NCBI GenBank assembly: GCA_019637635.1
Contig: JAHBVI010000051.1
Span: 1 to 44,608, forward strand
Direction: 5' to 3'
DNA: 44,608 nucleotides
Source: Anaerolineae bacterium
GTDB lineage: Bacteria > Chloroflexota > Anaerolineae > Promineifilales > Promineifilaceae
The position numbers and the translations under genes were made by a program. Shown here in pieces: positions 31,218 through 40,161 of the stretch. Position 1 is the stretch's first letter, and each line of letters opens with the position of its first letter. Under the pieces are notes generated by a model. The model was given only the letters and a program-made list of their open reading frames with translations, had not been told where the DNA came from and made no database searches.

Positions 31218-31460
31218 TAAAAATAAACCCGGCGGTTGAAACCGCAGCAACAGAAGGCGAAGACCGCCTGCGCGGTCTGGCTGCCGCCAGCGGACGCAGG
31301 TCGGCTTTGCTTTGTGTGGCCGCGAATTTATTCACCGGGCTAAAAATAAACCCGGCGGTTGAAACCGCAGAAACAGAAGGCGAAGACCGCCTGCGTGGTC
31401 TGGCCGCCAGCCGACGCAGGTCGGCTTTGCTTTGTGTGGCCGCGAATTTATTCGCCGGGT
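31218..31460. repeat. Tandem pair of about 120-bp repeats between moxR and DUF58 genes
   Basis: Two direct copies, 31218-31340 (123 bp) and 31341-31460 (120 bp), are nearly identical apart from a 3-bp difference and scattered changes. Each starts TAAAAATAAACCCGGCGG and ends with an inverted form (GCGAATTTATTCGCCGGG). The interior GACGCAGGTCGGCTTTGC segment resembles the MITE-like copies at 13350 and 40849. The first base pairs of the second end overlap the moxR stop. Confidence 0.85.
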
Positions 31461-32461
31461 TAAAACGCGCGTACACGCTGGCGCTCATGGAGCGGTACCT
31501 CCGGTACGGGCACGGCATTGACGAGGCGGGTGATCAATTCATCCGGGGTCACATTGTCGGCCAATGCTTCATAGGACAAAACCAGCCGGTGGCGCATCAC
31601 GTCCAGGGCCAGGTCGCGCACATCCTGGGGCAGCGCATACGGCCGTCCGCGCACAAACGCCAATGCCCGCGCCGCCAGAATCAGGTTGATCGAGGCACGC
31701 GGGCTGGCCCCATACAAAATAAACGGTTTCAAATCCGCCTGGCCCACCAGATGCGGCTGGCGCGTAGCCGTCACCAGTTTGACGGCATATTCGATCAGCG
31801 CCGGGTCCACATACACCCCGTCCGCCTCCTGCTGCAAGACCAGCAGTTGCTCCGTATCAATCACCCGCTGGACGGCTTGCAGCGCGCCGGTCATGCGTTC
31901 CACAATCACAAACTCCTCGGTCGCTGTGGGGTAGCCCACCAGCACCTTGAGCATGAAGCGGTCTACCTGCGCCTCCGGCAGCGGGTAAGTGCCTTCGGAT
32001 TCGATGGGGTTTTGGGTAGCCAGCACCAGGAAGGGGGTAGGCACTTTGTGGCTTTCCCGGCCGATTGTTACCTGCCGTTCCTGCATCACTTCCAGCAGGG
32101 CGCTTTGCACTTTGGCCGGGGCGCGGTTGATCTCGTCCGCCAGCAGCAGATTGGTGAAGACGGGGCCAAAAGAGGTGTTGAATTCCCCCGTTTTCTGGTT
32201 GTAAATGCGCGTGCCCACGAGATCGGCCGGCACCAGGTCGGGGGTGAACTGGATGCGCTGGAACTGGCCGCCAATAGCCGAGGCCAGGGTTTTGATGGCC
32301 ATGGTTTTAGCCAGGCCAGGCACCCCTTCCACCAGAATGTGCCCCCGCGCCAGCAGGGCGATGATCAGCCGTTCCAGCAAAATATCTTGCCCGACGATGA
32401 TCTTTTTGACCTCGTATAGCACTTTTTCCATCGGTTTGTCGTTGTTGGGTGGTGGAGTCAT
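31460..32461 (-). CDS. MoxR-family AAA+ ATPase
   Basis: A 333-residue ATPase. Walker A (GVPGLAKTMAIK) is in the MoxR form, Walker B is LLLADEINRAPAKVQSALLE, and the sensor and arginine-finger regions (ATQNPIESEGTYPLPEAQVDRF and later SPRASINLILAARALAFVRG) are clear. MoxR proteins act as chaperone-like machines on VWA-domain partners. The frame reaches 32494, but ATG 32461 follows GGAAG and gives the usual start. The gene is first in the MoxR-DUF58-VWA-VWA order; an 18-bp hairpin separates it from the protease gene upstream. Confidence 0.94.
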   Translation of the reverse strand: MTPPPNNDKPMEKVLYEVKKIIVGQDILLERLIIALLARGHILVEGVPGLAKTMAIKTLASAIGGQFQRIQFTPDLVPADLVGTRIYNQKTGEFNTSFGPVFTNLLLADEINRAPAKVQSALLEVMQERQVTIGRESHKVPTPFLVLATQNPIESEGTYPLPEAQVDRFMLKVLVGYPTATEEFVIVERMTGALQAVQRVIDTEQLLVLQQEADGVYVDPALIEYAVKLVTATRQPHLVGQADLKPFILYGASPRASINLILAARALAFVRGRPYALPQDVRDLALDVMRHRLVLSYEALADNVTPDELITRLVNAVPVPEVPLHERQRVRAF

Positions 32462-32482
32462 GTTTACTTCCCTTGTGTATGA

Positions 32483-32545
32483 AGTGCCAGGCACAGGGCA
32501 AAACCGCCTGGTCAGGCTCAGGTTTTATGCCCTGTGCCTGGCACT
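32483..32545. repeat. 18-bp inverted repeat between protease and moxR genes
   Basis: Perfect arms 32483-32500 and 32528-32545 with a 27-base loop. It lies 11 bases after the protease stop on the minus strand. GC-rich arms of the type GTGCCAGGCACAGGGC are themselves partly self-complementary. Confidence 0.7.
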
Positions 32546-32556
32546 GCTTATCGTCG

Positions 32557-33414
32557 CTAATAATCCGGCCCGCCGGCGGCGGACACGGCCGTACCGATGG
32601 GCACGGCAAATCCAATCCCCACAAAAAAGGGTTGTTCTGCCGGGTTGGCCAGGGCGGTGACGATGCCGATGACCTGCCCCTGCCGGTTGAGCAGGGGGCC
32701 GCCAGAGTTGCCGGGGTTCACGGCCGTGTCAAACTGAATCAGCCCTTCCAGCCGTAAATCGCTGTTTTCAATGGGGATGGAGCGATTAAAACCGGAGATA
32801 ACGCCCGCGCTCATCGAGGCGGTCAACCCCAGCGGGTTGCCGACGGCATACGCTTCATCGCCCACGCGCATGGCCCCGGCGCTGCCCAACACCGCCGGGA
32901 CAATCAACCCCGGTGGCTGTTCCGGTTGCAGCACGGCAATGTCATTTTGCGGTTCGGCGGCGGCGATCACGGCCGTTGACCAACTGCCATCGGCAAAATG
33001 CACCTCAATTTCCAAAGCGTTCGCTACCACGTGATAGGCGGTGAGAATGTCGCCGTTTTCGTTAACGACCACGCCGCTGCCCACGCCTACCCCGTCTTCG
33101 TCATCATCCATCCCGGCGGGCAGCCGCACCCGGATGAACACCAGCGAGGGCAAAATGATCTGGTACACCTGGTGGGAGTAGGCGGGCGGCGGGGTGGCCG
33201 AGGCCATCACCTGGGCAACGCGGGCGTCAATGTCGCGGTCGCTGGGCGGGATGGGGGCGGGAAAGAGGGTGTGGTAGAGAAAGAGGGCCAGCAGCAGGCA
33301 GAGGATGATGAGGAGCAACGGCCGTAATCGTTTCCCAACCGGGCGCAATGACTGTTTCCAGGTAGGTTGATGGGGTGATATGGCGGTTGTAATCGGATTG
33401 AACTCTTCATCCAT
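32557..33414 (-). CDS. Membrane-anchored trypsin-like serine protease (DegP/HtrA-like, no PDZ)
   Basis: A 285-residue protein. An N-terminal helix (LRPLLLIILCLLLALFLYHTLF) anchors it, with the protease domain outside. The catalytic triad can be seen: His in ILTAYHVVANAL, Asp in QNDIAVLQPE and Ser in NPGNSGGPLLNRQGQVIGIV. The domain ends soon after residue 275 and has no PDZ domain, so it is shorter than DegP. ATG 33414 (MDEEFNPI) is preferred over 33450, although no strong ribosome-binding site is seen. It could process secreted proteins encoded around it; that is inference. Confidence 0.88.
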   Translation of the reverse strand: MDEEFNPITTAISPHQPTWKQSLRPVGKRLRPLLLIILCLLLALFLYHTLFPAPIPPSDRDIDARVAQVMASATPPPAYSHQVYQIILPSLVFIRVRLPAGMDDDEDGVGVGSGVVVNENGDILTAYHVVANALEIEVHFADGSWSTAVIAAAEPQNDIAVLQPEQPPGLIVPAVLGSAGAMRVGDEAYAVGNPLGLTASMSAGVISGFNRSIPIENSDLRLEGLIQFDTAVNPGNSGGPLLNRQGQVIGIVTALANPAEQPFFVGIGFAVPIGTAVSAAGGPDY

Positions 33415-33499
33415 GTGACAAGTCTTACTGTTGAATGGCAGGTCTGTCAAATGGTAAAGGGTTTACGTTAAGGAAATGTGAAGGTGGGGGAGGTTGGTT

Positions 33500-33534
33500 C
33501 AGGTGCGACGCACTTTTGAAGTGCGTCGCACCTG
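33500..33534. repeat. 16-bp hairpin after the metallopeptidase gene
   Basis: Perfect arms 33500-33515 and 33519-33534 with loop TTG, 11 bases past the metallopeptidase stop on the minus strand. It has the same form (about 15-bp arm, tiny loop containing TTGA) as the hairpin at 1398-1431. Confidence 0.7.
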
Positions 33535-33544
33535 GGGTTGTTTA

Positions 33545-36500
33545 TCAACTATTCGGGTTGCTCAGCCGGTGCAAGATGAGGCGCTGCACACGCAGGGCGG
33601 CGTCGCTGGCGTTGGGGTCCAGCCGTACCGCTTCGGCGGCGGCTACAATTTCGGCCAGCGTACCATCGGGCACGCCATCGTGGTCAATGTCAAACTCCTG
33701 GTCATAGGCTAGCGCGCCGTTGGCAAAGTTCAGCCAGACGGTAATCAATTCCCGGTCAAACTTCTGCTGTTCGCTGCCGCGATTTTGGCCCAGGAATAAC
33801 ACGTCAAAGGCAGCTTCAATGGTGGAAGCGTCCCGTTCCTCGTTAAAGACATTGCTCACCAGACCAATAATCTCCAGGTAGCAGAGCAGGGTTTCGTCGT
33901 CAAAATCGGTATTGCCGTTTCGCCGAAACTGGTGCTGCCAATACCCGTCGTGGCGTGGCCGGTCGGCGTCGCCGACAATGATGACCAGGATGTCGTCTAC
34001 GGCCGTGCCGCCATCATCATCTTCACCCAGGAATTGCACCAGATACAGGCAGGCGTCGCTGTAGGTTTGGGACTGGGTATCGGTAACGTCCCGCGGCTGG
34101 ATGGTGGGGCTGGGGAAGGGATCGGGGTCGGGGGGGTTCACCAGGTACAGCGTACTCACGTCGGGGATGGGCGGGCCGTCGTCCCAATCCCAACTGAGCA
34201 GCAGGTCGTCGCTGCCGGGGTCGGTGGCCTGACCGTTAAACTCCACCGGCACGTTAATCTGGCCGATGATGACCGGCTGCCCATTGATGATGGTGGCATT
34301 GCTGGCGTCAATGGTCAGAGTGGGGTCTACGTTGTCAATGGTCACGGCCGTTATTTCACACACCGTTGTATCATCATCGCTGCCGCACACTTCCACCGTA
34401 AAGACGCCATTGTCGCCATAGATGTGGGTCATGGTGAAGGTCAGGGTGGCGTCCGGGCGCACGTTTTCTAGCACACCCACAACCGGCTCGACGGCCGTGC
34501 CATCCCCCCAATCAATCGTCGCCGTCAAATCTTCCAGCCAGCCGGGGTCAGAAACCAGGCCGGTCACGGTTACGGCCGTGTTCTCATCCTGCGGCGAATC
34601 CGAAGCCAGCGTGACGGTGGGTGGCACGTTGTTGACGGTGACGGTGGTCGAGTCCGTATTGCTGACGCCATCCTTTGTCACCCGCAGCCGGACGACGTAG
34701 ACGCCGTCCTGCCCCACCAGGTTAAAGTCAGGATTCAGCCCTACGGCGTCGTCAAAGAAGCCATCATTATCAAAATCCCATTCGTAGCTGTCGGAGGCGC
34801 TGGAACCGCTGGCGTCCAACGTCACGTCCACGCCTTCGTCGGTGGTGTAAGGGCCGCCGGCGTCAGCATGAGGCAGCAGGTTGAAATCGGTGTCGGAGAT
34901 GTCGAAGAAGATGTTGCCCACACAGGCTACCTGGACACGGCCGTTCAACGTGGGTGTATTGGGCACGGTCACGTCTTGCGTGCCGTCATTGGCCGTGCTG
35001 GCCAGCAGCGTCACCGGGTAGGTGAAACCGCCGTCCCGCGAAAGCGTCAGCCGCACGTTGCTGCAACTGACGGGCGCGGCGTCTGAACCGGCTACATCCC
35101 AGGTGACGGTTTGCGTCTGGCCTACCTCCCAGGTCACAGCCGTGTTCGGATTTGTCACCCGGAATGGCCCGGCGCCACCCGCTACCACCACCTGCATCCC
35201 GTCATAATCCACGCCGCCGCCGTTCAGGGCATTGTCCCGCACCGTCAGCCGGAAGTTGAGCGTACCGCCCACCGTCGGCAGCACCTCGCCTACGGCCGTG
35301 GTGTTGTTCACCAGGTCACTCAGGCGCGGAAAAATGCGTACCGGCGTGGCCTGTGACGGCCAGGAACGGAAGTAGGGCGGTTGGGTGGGGTTATCCGGTG
35401 GCCCGGCCGGGCCTAAATCCATCTCCTCCCAATTAAACGTCAACACGTCGCCCGCGTTCGGGTCGCTGCCTGAGCCGGTGAGGACAAAGGGCGTATCGCG
35501 GGGGATGGTGAAATTGCCGCTGGCGTTGGCGCTGGGGATGCCGTTGCCGGTGGCGGTGACTACCGGGCAGCTATTCCCCGAACCGGCGGTAGTGTAGGCC
35601 ACAATCTCGTCATAACTGGCGGTGTGGAAATAATCGTCGCTGTTGCTCTGCAAATTCTGAGCGCCACAAATACCGGCGTAGGCCATGATGGTGGAGCCGC
35701 TGCCCGGCTCAAAGGCGGTGCCCGCGTTGCGATTACCGGCGCAACTGCCGGTGTCACCGTTAAACGTGTGGTTGCCGCCAAACTGGTGGCCTATCTCATG
35801 GGCCACATAATCCACATAAAAGGGATCGCCCACGGGGTTGGCCAGGCCGGTAGTGCCGCGTGCTTTTACCCCGGCGCGGCAGGTGACGCCCAACGAAGCC
35901 AGGCCGCCGGAGCCGGTGGTGAAGACGTGCCCAATATCGTAGTTGCCATTGCCAATGACCGCGTCCAGGTTGGCCTGGTTCTGATTCAGCAGGGCGTCGG
36001 CGTCATCGTTGGTATAGGGGTCGGTGGCCGGGTCGGTGTAGATGATCTGGTCGTTGTTGGCGATCAGCACCAGCCGCACGGCCACTTCCCGTTCGTAGAT
36101 GCCGGTGACGCGGTTCACGGCCGTGACGATTTCCGCCAATGCACTGGGCACGGTACCGCCATGAAAGGCGGTGTATTCGCCGGAAGCGGCAATGGCCAGC
36201 CGGTAGGTGCGTAGTTCGTCGCCGGTCGCTTCTACTCCCAGCGCCACCAGCCGGGCAATTTCGGCCGCTACCGCCGGGTCAACTTCCAGATATTCCGTCA
36301 GTTGGCTCATCTCCCCGGCGGGGCGGGCGTAATCGCGGGCGCTGTACACCAGGTAATGCTGCGTGTCGGCGCGGCTGTAGGGGTCAATGAAGATGGTTTC
36401 GCCCACCATCAGCAGCATGGCGTGAAAACCGTGTGGCGTCACATCCAGCCGGGCGATGGCCCCCGGATCATCCAGGCTGGCGCCGTTGAAGGTGCGAATT

Positions 36501-36898
36501 TGGGGATACCGCGCCGCCAGTTCGGGGGCCATGACGGTGGCCGGGCTGAGGCGAAAACGGCTGACACGGCCGTCTGGCAGCGGCAGCGCCAGGATGGCTT
36601 CATTACCGGCGGTGGCCTGGTCGAGTACGGCCGTGAGCCTGGTCATATTAGCCGCCATCACCCGGTAATCGGGTGGAAAGATGCGCCGCTGTGCCTGCAC
36701 CCCCGCCAACTGCGCCTCATCCACTTCCTGCCAGATGTCCCCGCCCGGCTGTGCGGCCCCACTCAACAATACTGGCAAATAACTCTTCTGCCCGGTTGTT
36801 TGCCCAAAAGCGGTAAACACCAGCAGCAGAACTGACAATACAGTGATCAGAAGACTGATCCATACCCAACGTCTTTGTTTTGCAAATTGAAATACCAT
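33545..36898 (-). CDS. Secreted reprolysin-like metallopeptidase with PKD-type domains
   Basis: A 1117-residue exported protease. A signal anchor (VWISLLITVLSVLLLVFTAFG) is followed by a propeptide-like region. The zinc motif HEIGHQFGGNH lies at about residue 365, and the Met-turn STIMAYAG lies about 40 residues later, so it is a metzincin with reprolysin-like form. A beta domain follows, then PKD-like domains at about 676, 756 and 856 with HADAGGPYTTDEGVDVTLDA and similar. The C-terminal 130 residues (GYWQHQFRRNGNTDFDDETL and on) are a helical domain I do not recognise. ATG 36898 has AAGGAG at the right distance; the frame to 37066 is not used. It is divergent from the M28 peptidase gene. 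Confidence 0.9.
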   Translation of the reverse strand: MVFQFAKQRRWVWISLLITVLSVLLLVFTAFGQTTGQKSYLPVLLSGAAQPGGDIWQEVDEAQLAGVQAQRRIFPPDYRVMAANMTRLTAVLDQATAGNEAILALPLPDGRVSRFRLSPATVMAPELAARYPQIRTFNGASLDDPGAIARLDVTPHGFHAMLLMVGETIFIDPYSRADTQHYLVYSARDYARPAGEMSQLTEYLEVDPAVAAEIARLVALGVEATGDELRTYRLAIAASGEYTAFHGGTVPSALAEIVTAVNRVTGIYEREVAVRLVLIANNDQIIYTDPATDPYTNDDADALLNQNQANLDAVIGNGNYDIGHVFTTGSGGLASLGVTCRAGVKARGTTGLANPVGDPFYVDYVAHEIGHQFGGNHTFNGDTGSCAGNRNAGTAFEPGSGSTIMAYAGICGAQNLQSNSDDYFHTASYDEIVAYTTAGSGNSCPVVTATGNGIPSANASGNFTIPRDTPFVLTGSGSDPNAGDVLTFNWEEMDLGPAGPPDNPTQPPYFRSWPSQATPVRIFPRLSDLVNNTTAVGEVLPTVGGTLNFRLTVRDNALNGGGVDYDGMQVVVAGGAGPFRVTNPNTAVTWEVGQTQTVTWDVAGSDAAPVSCSNVRLTLSRDGGFTYPVTLLASTANDGTQDVTVPNTPTLNGRVQVACVGNIFFDISDTDFNLLPHADAGGPYTTDEGVDVTLDASGSSASDSYEWDFDNDGFFDDAVGLNPDFNLVGQDGVYVVRLRVTKDGVSNTDSTTVTVNNVPPTVTLASDSPQDENTAVTVTGLVSDPGWLEDLTATIDWGDGTAVEPVVGVLENVRPDATLTFTMTHIYGDNGVFTVEVCGSDDDTTVCEITAVTIDNVDPTLTIDASNATIINGQPVIIGQINVPVEFNGQATDPGSDDLLLSWDWDDGPPIPDVSTLYLVNPPDPDPFPSPTIQPRDVTDTQSQTYSDACLYLVQFLGEDDDGGTAVDDILVIIVGDADRPRHDGYWQHQFRRNGNTDFDDETLLCYLEIIGLVSNVFNEERDASTIEAAFDVLFLGQNRGSEQQKFDRELITVWLNFANGALAYDQEFDIDHDGVPDGTLAEIVAAAEAVRLDPNASDAALRVQRLILHRLSNPNS

Positions 36899-37116
36899 GT
36901 GTCCACTCCTTGAATAAACGGTACTGCCCAGGTAATACGTTAAAACCCAATAGTACCATCGTACTAGAAAAGTAGTATCGTTGTCTATGCCCCTGCCATA
37001 AATTGATGACATCCGGCGTGGCGAATACGGCCGTTTGACACTTGCTCCTCTCGCGTCTCCGGTCACACTTCAATCGTAAAACGCGAACCAAAAAGGTGGC
37101 GTTTAAGGATGAAACC
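36899..37116. other. Divergent intergenic region of two secreted peptidases
   Basis: The 218-base spacer contains the ribosome-binding sites of both genes, one ACGGCCGT octamer at about 37026, and an AT-rich patch with related GTACTAG/AGTAGTA words (36952-36983). No consensus promoter pair is convincing. Both genes may share a regulator that binds here, but no site is proven. Confidence 0.4.
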
Positions 37117-39356
37117 ATGAAAACCCCCATCGTATTACTCTTCGCATTTGTTTTATTACTCAGTGGGTTGGCCGGTGGACGGCCCGCACAGACGGCCACG
37201 CCGCCGGAAACCGGGCAGACGTTGATTTATCTGACTGTTCCTGCACGGCCGGATCGTGCCCCCGATGGCATCACGATTTTTGCGCATGTGGTAGGGCGGG
37301 GCGGCACGGCCGTGATCGCCGGAACCAACAGCAACGGGTTAGCAGCCTTAAAGGAGGCCGGCCTCACCTATCACACAGTGGAAAAAATACCGCCGGGCGC
37401 GGCCTATTACCTGGTTTATCCCCTGCCGGGGCGGGCCAACGCCGCCCCGAACCCAGAGGTGGTGGCGCTGCTGACCGACGCCGATTGGCAGTTAGTACGG
37501 GCCACGCCGGTCGGCGCGCGCTGGCTGTCGGCGCAGGGCATGGCGCTGCAAGCCATTTCGTTTGACCCAAAACCCTGGTTGGCGGACATCGCCGTGCCCG
37601 ACACCCCCACCGTCATTGATCCTGACCCCATGATCCAGAGCATGATGGAGCAGGTCAGCAGTACGGCCGTGTACCAGTACGATGGTGACCTCCAGCGGCA
37701 TGTGGCCGGTGATGAGGTTTGGTGGCTCGGCCCTACACCATTGCCACCCGCCACACCAACAGCGGCACACCCATCCAGAAAGCGACCCAATACGTGGGTG
37801 AACATTTCGCGGGTCTGGGGTTGCCGGTGGAGTATCACCAGTGGGGTGGCAGCACCTATCCCAATGTCATTGCCACAATTCCCGGCCTCAGCAATCCCGA
37901 CGAAATCTATATCATCTCCGCCCACCTGGACGACATGCCCTCTGGCCCTACGGCGCCCGGCGCGGACGACAACGCCAGCGGCGTGGTGGCGGCGCTGATC
38001 GCCGCCGACATTTTCAGCCAGTATCAGTGGAATTGCACCATCCGCTTTGGCATCTGGACGGGCGAAGAGCAGGGACTAAACGGCAGCCATGCCTACGCCC
38101 AACGCGCTTATAACAACGGCGAGGACATTGCCGGGGTATTAAACCTGGACATGATTGCCTGGAATACACCCAACAGCGCACGGGACATAGACATACACGC
38201 TACCAGCAGCATCCCGGCCACGCTGGCCCAGGCGCAGTTGTTTGTGGATGTGATTGACGCTTATAACCTGAACCTCATTCCGCAAATCAACCCCAACGGC
38301 ACGGGCGCCAGCGACCACGCTTCCTTCTGGCAATATGGCTACCCGGCCATCCTGGGTATTGAGGATTTCAGCGACTTTAACCCGTATTACCACACCACCA
38401 ATGACCTGTTAGCCAACCTTGATCTGGATTATTTCACCGAGTTTGTGCGCGCCAGCGTGGGCACATTTGCCCATCTGACGGGCTGCCTGGTTCCCGGTGG
38501 CCTGGGCTATCTGGATGGCGAAGTGACGGCGCAGGGCAGCGGCGAGCCGATTGCCGACGCCACTGTGAGCATGGTAGCGGCGAGTGGGGGGGTGTTCACG
38601 GCCGTGACCGACCCCACCGGCTATTACACCCGCACCTTGCTGGCCGAGACCTACACCGTCACCGCTCAGGCGGAAGGGTATCTGCCCATCACCATCCCCA
38701 ATGTTGTCATTATCACCGACACGGTAACGACGCAGGATTTTGCCCTACCGCTGGCCTGTGAACCGGTGGATATTGTAGATGTAGCCACAACGATCAACGC
38801 CTGTGTGGTGGATTTTGACCCCACTTATACCGGCACGCTGCCCATTACCTGGGACTGGATATTCCAGGGAGGGACGCCGCCCACCAGCCAGAACGAAAAT
38901 CCACAGGGCATTGATTTTGCCATCAGCGGTACCTTCGCCTATTCTGTAACCGCCTCTAGCTGTGGTGGCACGGCCGTAGACACATTCAGCAGCCAGGTGA
39001 CGGTGACGTGTGACGTGTGTACGCCATTGACGGCCGTTTCGCTCGACACCCTCACCACGCCTCCCCTTTACGCCGGAGACAACGTAACCTTTACGGCCAC
39101 GCTGACGCCGGAACTGAGTACGCTGCCCTATACCTACACCGTGTCAGTTGACGGCACGGCCGTGATCACCGACCAGATCAGCAGCGAAATGCCATTGTTG
39201 TTTAACTATACCTTTGCCGAAGCGGGTACGTACACGGTGACGGTCAGTGTGTGGAATTGTGAGGTGGGCACGGCCGTGAGCGATTCTCTTACGGTTACGA
39301 TCCTGCCCACGCTGGATTGGTGGTGGCTGTATCTGCCGGTGGTGGTACGGCCGTGA
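37117..39356 (+). pseudogene. Secreted M28-family aminopeptidase, frameshifted
   Basis: The signal peptide and propeptide (MKTPIVLLFAFVLLLSGLAG to about GDEVWWLG) are read in one frame, and the peptidase in another, from about 37725 to 39356. The change needs one missing base between about 37715 and 37740. The catalytic part is complete: ligands in ISAHLDDMPSG, PGADDNASGV, TGEEQGLNGSHAY, NLDMIAW and SDHASFWQYGYPAI. After it come a carboxypeptidase-regulatory-like domain (GYLDGEVTAQGSGEPIADAT), PKD-like repeats and the end WLYLPVVVRP. Because everything else is intact and codon use is normal, this may be a sequencing error or a very recent mutation; the protein is otherwise a full extracellular exopeptidase. 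Confidence 0.75.
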
Positions 39357-39378
39357 TTCAGCCTGACCGGGTGACAAA

Positions 39379-40128
39379 ATGAAATCTGAACGTTGGTTGC
39401 GACAGGTTGGGTTGGTGGCAATTATGGGTACGCTGGCTGTGTTGTTGTGGGGTGTGTGGCGGGGAAGGCGACGGCCGTCTGGCCGCAAAACTGGCCGAGA
39501 ACCCCGCATACTGCGTACATCCACCACGACTCTTCTTATCACAGTGGGTTATTTGGGATTGTGTTACCGGCTGTGGCGGCCGTTGCCCCTGGTTCTCTCA
39601 CGGCCCGCTCGCACCTTGGCGCTCCTTTTGGGTTCACTGCTTTACTTTCCCGGCCTGGCGCTGGTGTTGTGGGGGCGGCTGACATTGGGTCAAATGTACA
39701 ATGTGTCCAGCAGTATGGGCGCACAGCTTTATGCCGACCAGCGGCTGATCACGCATGGCCCATTTGCTTATGTGCGCCATCCCATGTATCTGGGACTCTG
39801 GCTTGTCGGCATTGGTGGGCTTTTACTGTACCGCACCTGGACTTTTGTGTTTTTTCTGCTCCAACTCCCGGCCATGTTTGTGCGCGCCTGGCGTGAAGAG
39901 CAGGCATTGGCTGCCGAATTCGGCTCGCAGTGGCAGGCCTATTGCCAGCAAACACCCGCCTGGCTGCCGCGCTGTTCTCAAAATATCCGGGGCAGCCTGT
40001 CCAACTGTCATTCCGGGCGGAGTCTTCGGAGCGAGGAATCTTTCTTCTGGAACAACACGGAAGATTCCTCGTCGAAGACTCCTCGGAATGACACGAGAAA
40101 GTATAGATTATCCGCGTCATTCGCGTGA
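39379..40128 (+). CDS. Isoprenylcysteine/phospholipid methyltransferase-like membrane protein
   Basis: A 249-residue protein with about five hydrophobic segments. The methyltransferase motif of the ICMT/PEMT fold is present: QRLITHGPFAYVRHPMYLGL, then the terminal REEQALAAEFGSQWQAYCQQ with the conserved Glu-Glu pair. It probably methylates a small hydrophobic substrate with SAM; the substrate is unknown. The family ends near PAWLPR; the last about 43 residues here are read from the repeat at 40006-40092 (CHSGRSLRSEESFF and following) and are likely non-functional extra sequence. The next gene also encodes a methyltransferase. Confidence 0.75.
   Translation: MKSERWLRQVGLVAIMGTLAVLLWGVWRGRRRPSGRKTGREPRILRTSTTTLLITVGYLGLCYRLWRPLPLVLSRPARTLALLLGSLLYFPGLALVLWGRLTLGQMYNVSSSMGAQLYADQRLITHGPFAYVRHPMYLGLWLVGIGGLLLYRTWTFVFFLLQLPAMFVRAWREEQALAAEFGSQWQAYCQQTPAWLPRCSQNIRGSLSNCHSGRSLRSEESFFWNNTEDSSSKTPRNDTRKYRLSASFA
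40006..40092. repeat. Large imperfect inverted repeat at the methyltransferase 3' end
   Basis: Arms of about 33-37 bases (40006-40042 and 40061-40092), with two small bulges, flank a short loop. Sequence of the type TCATTCCGAGGAGTCTTC and GAGGAATCTT is a dispersed intergenic repeat of a kind I have seen in several bacterial phyla. It is translated as the C-terminal end of the ICMT-like protein. Confidence 0.75.
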
Positions 40129-40161
40129 ATCTGCGTCCCATTTTTACAGGAGATGATTGTG

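Noticed and set aside
31210..31518. Minus-strand frame of 102 codons with repeated Ser/Arg-rich units
   Set aside because: It is only the translation of the two tandem intergenic repeat copies and overlaps the moxR end.
30674..32419. Plus-strand frame of 581 codons
   Set aside because: It is antisense to the DUF58 and MoxR genes and runs through both tandem repeat copies; Gln/Arg/His-rich composition is typical of a shadow frame.
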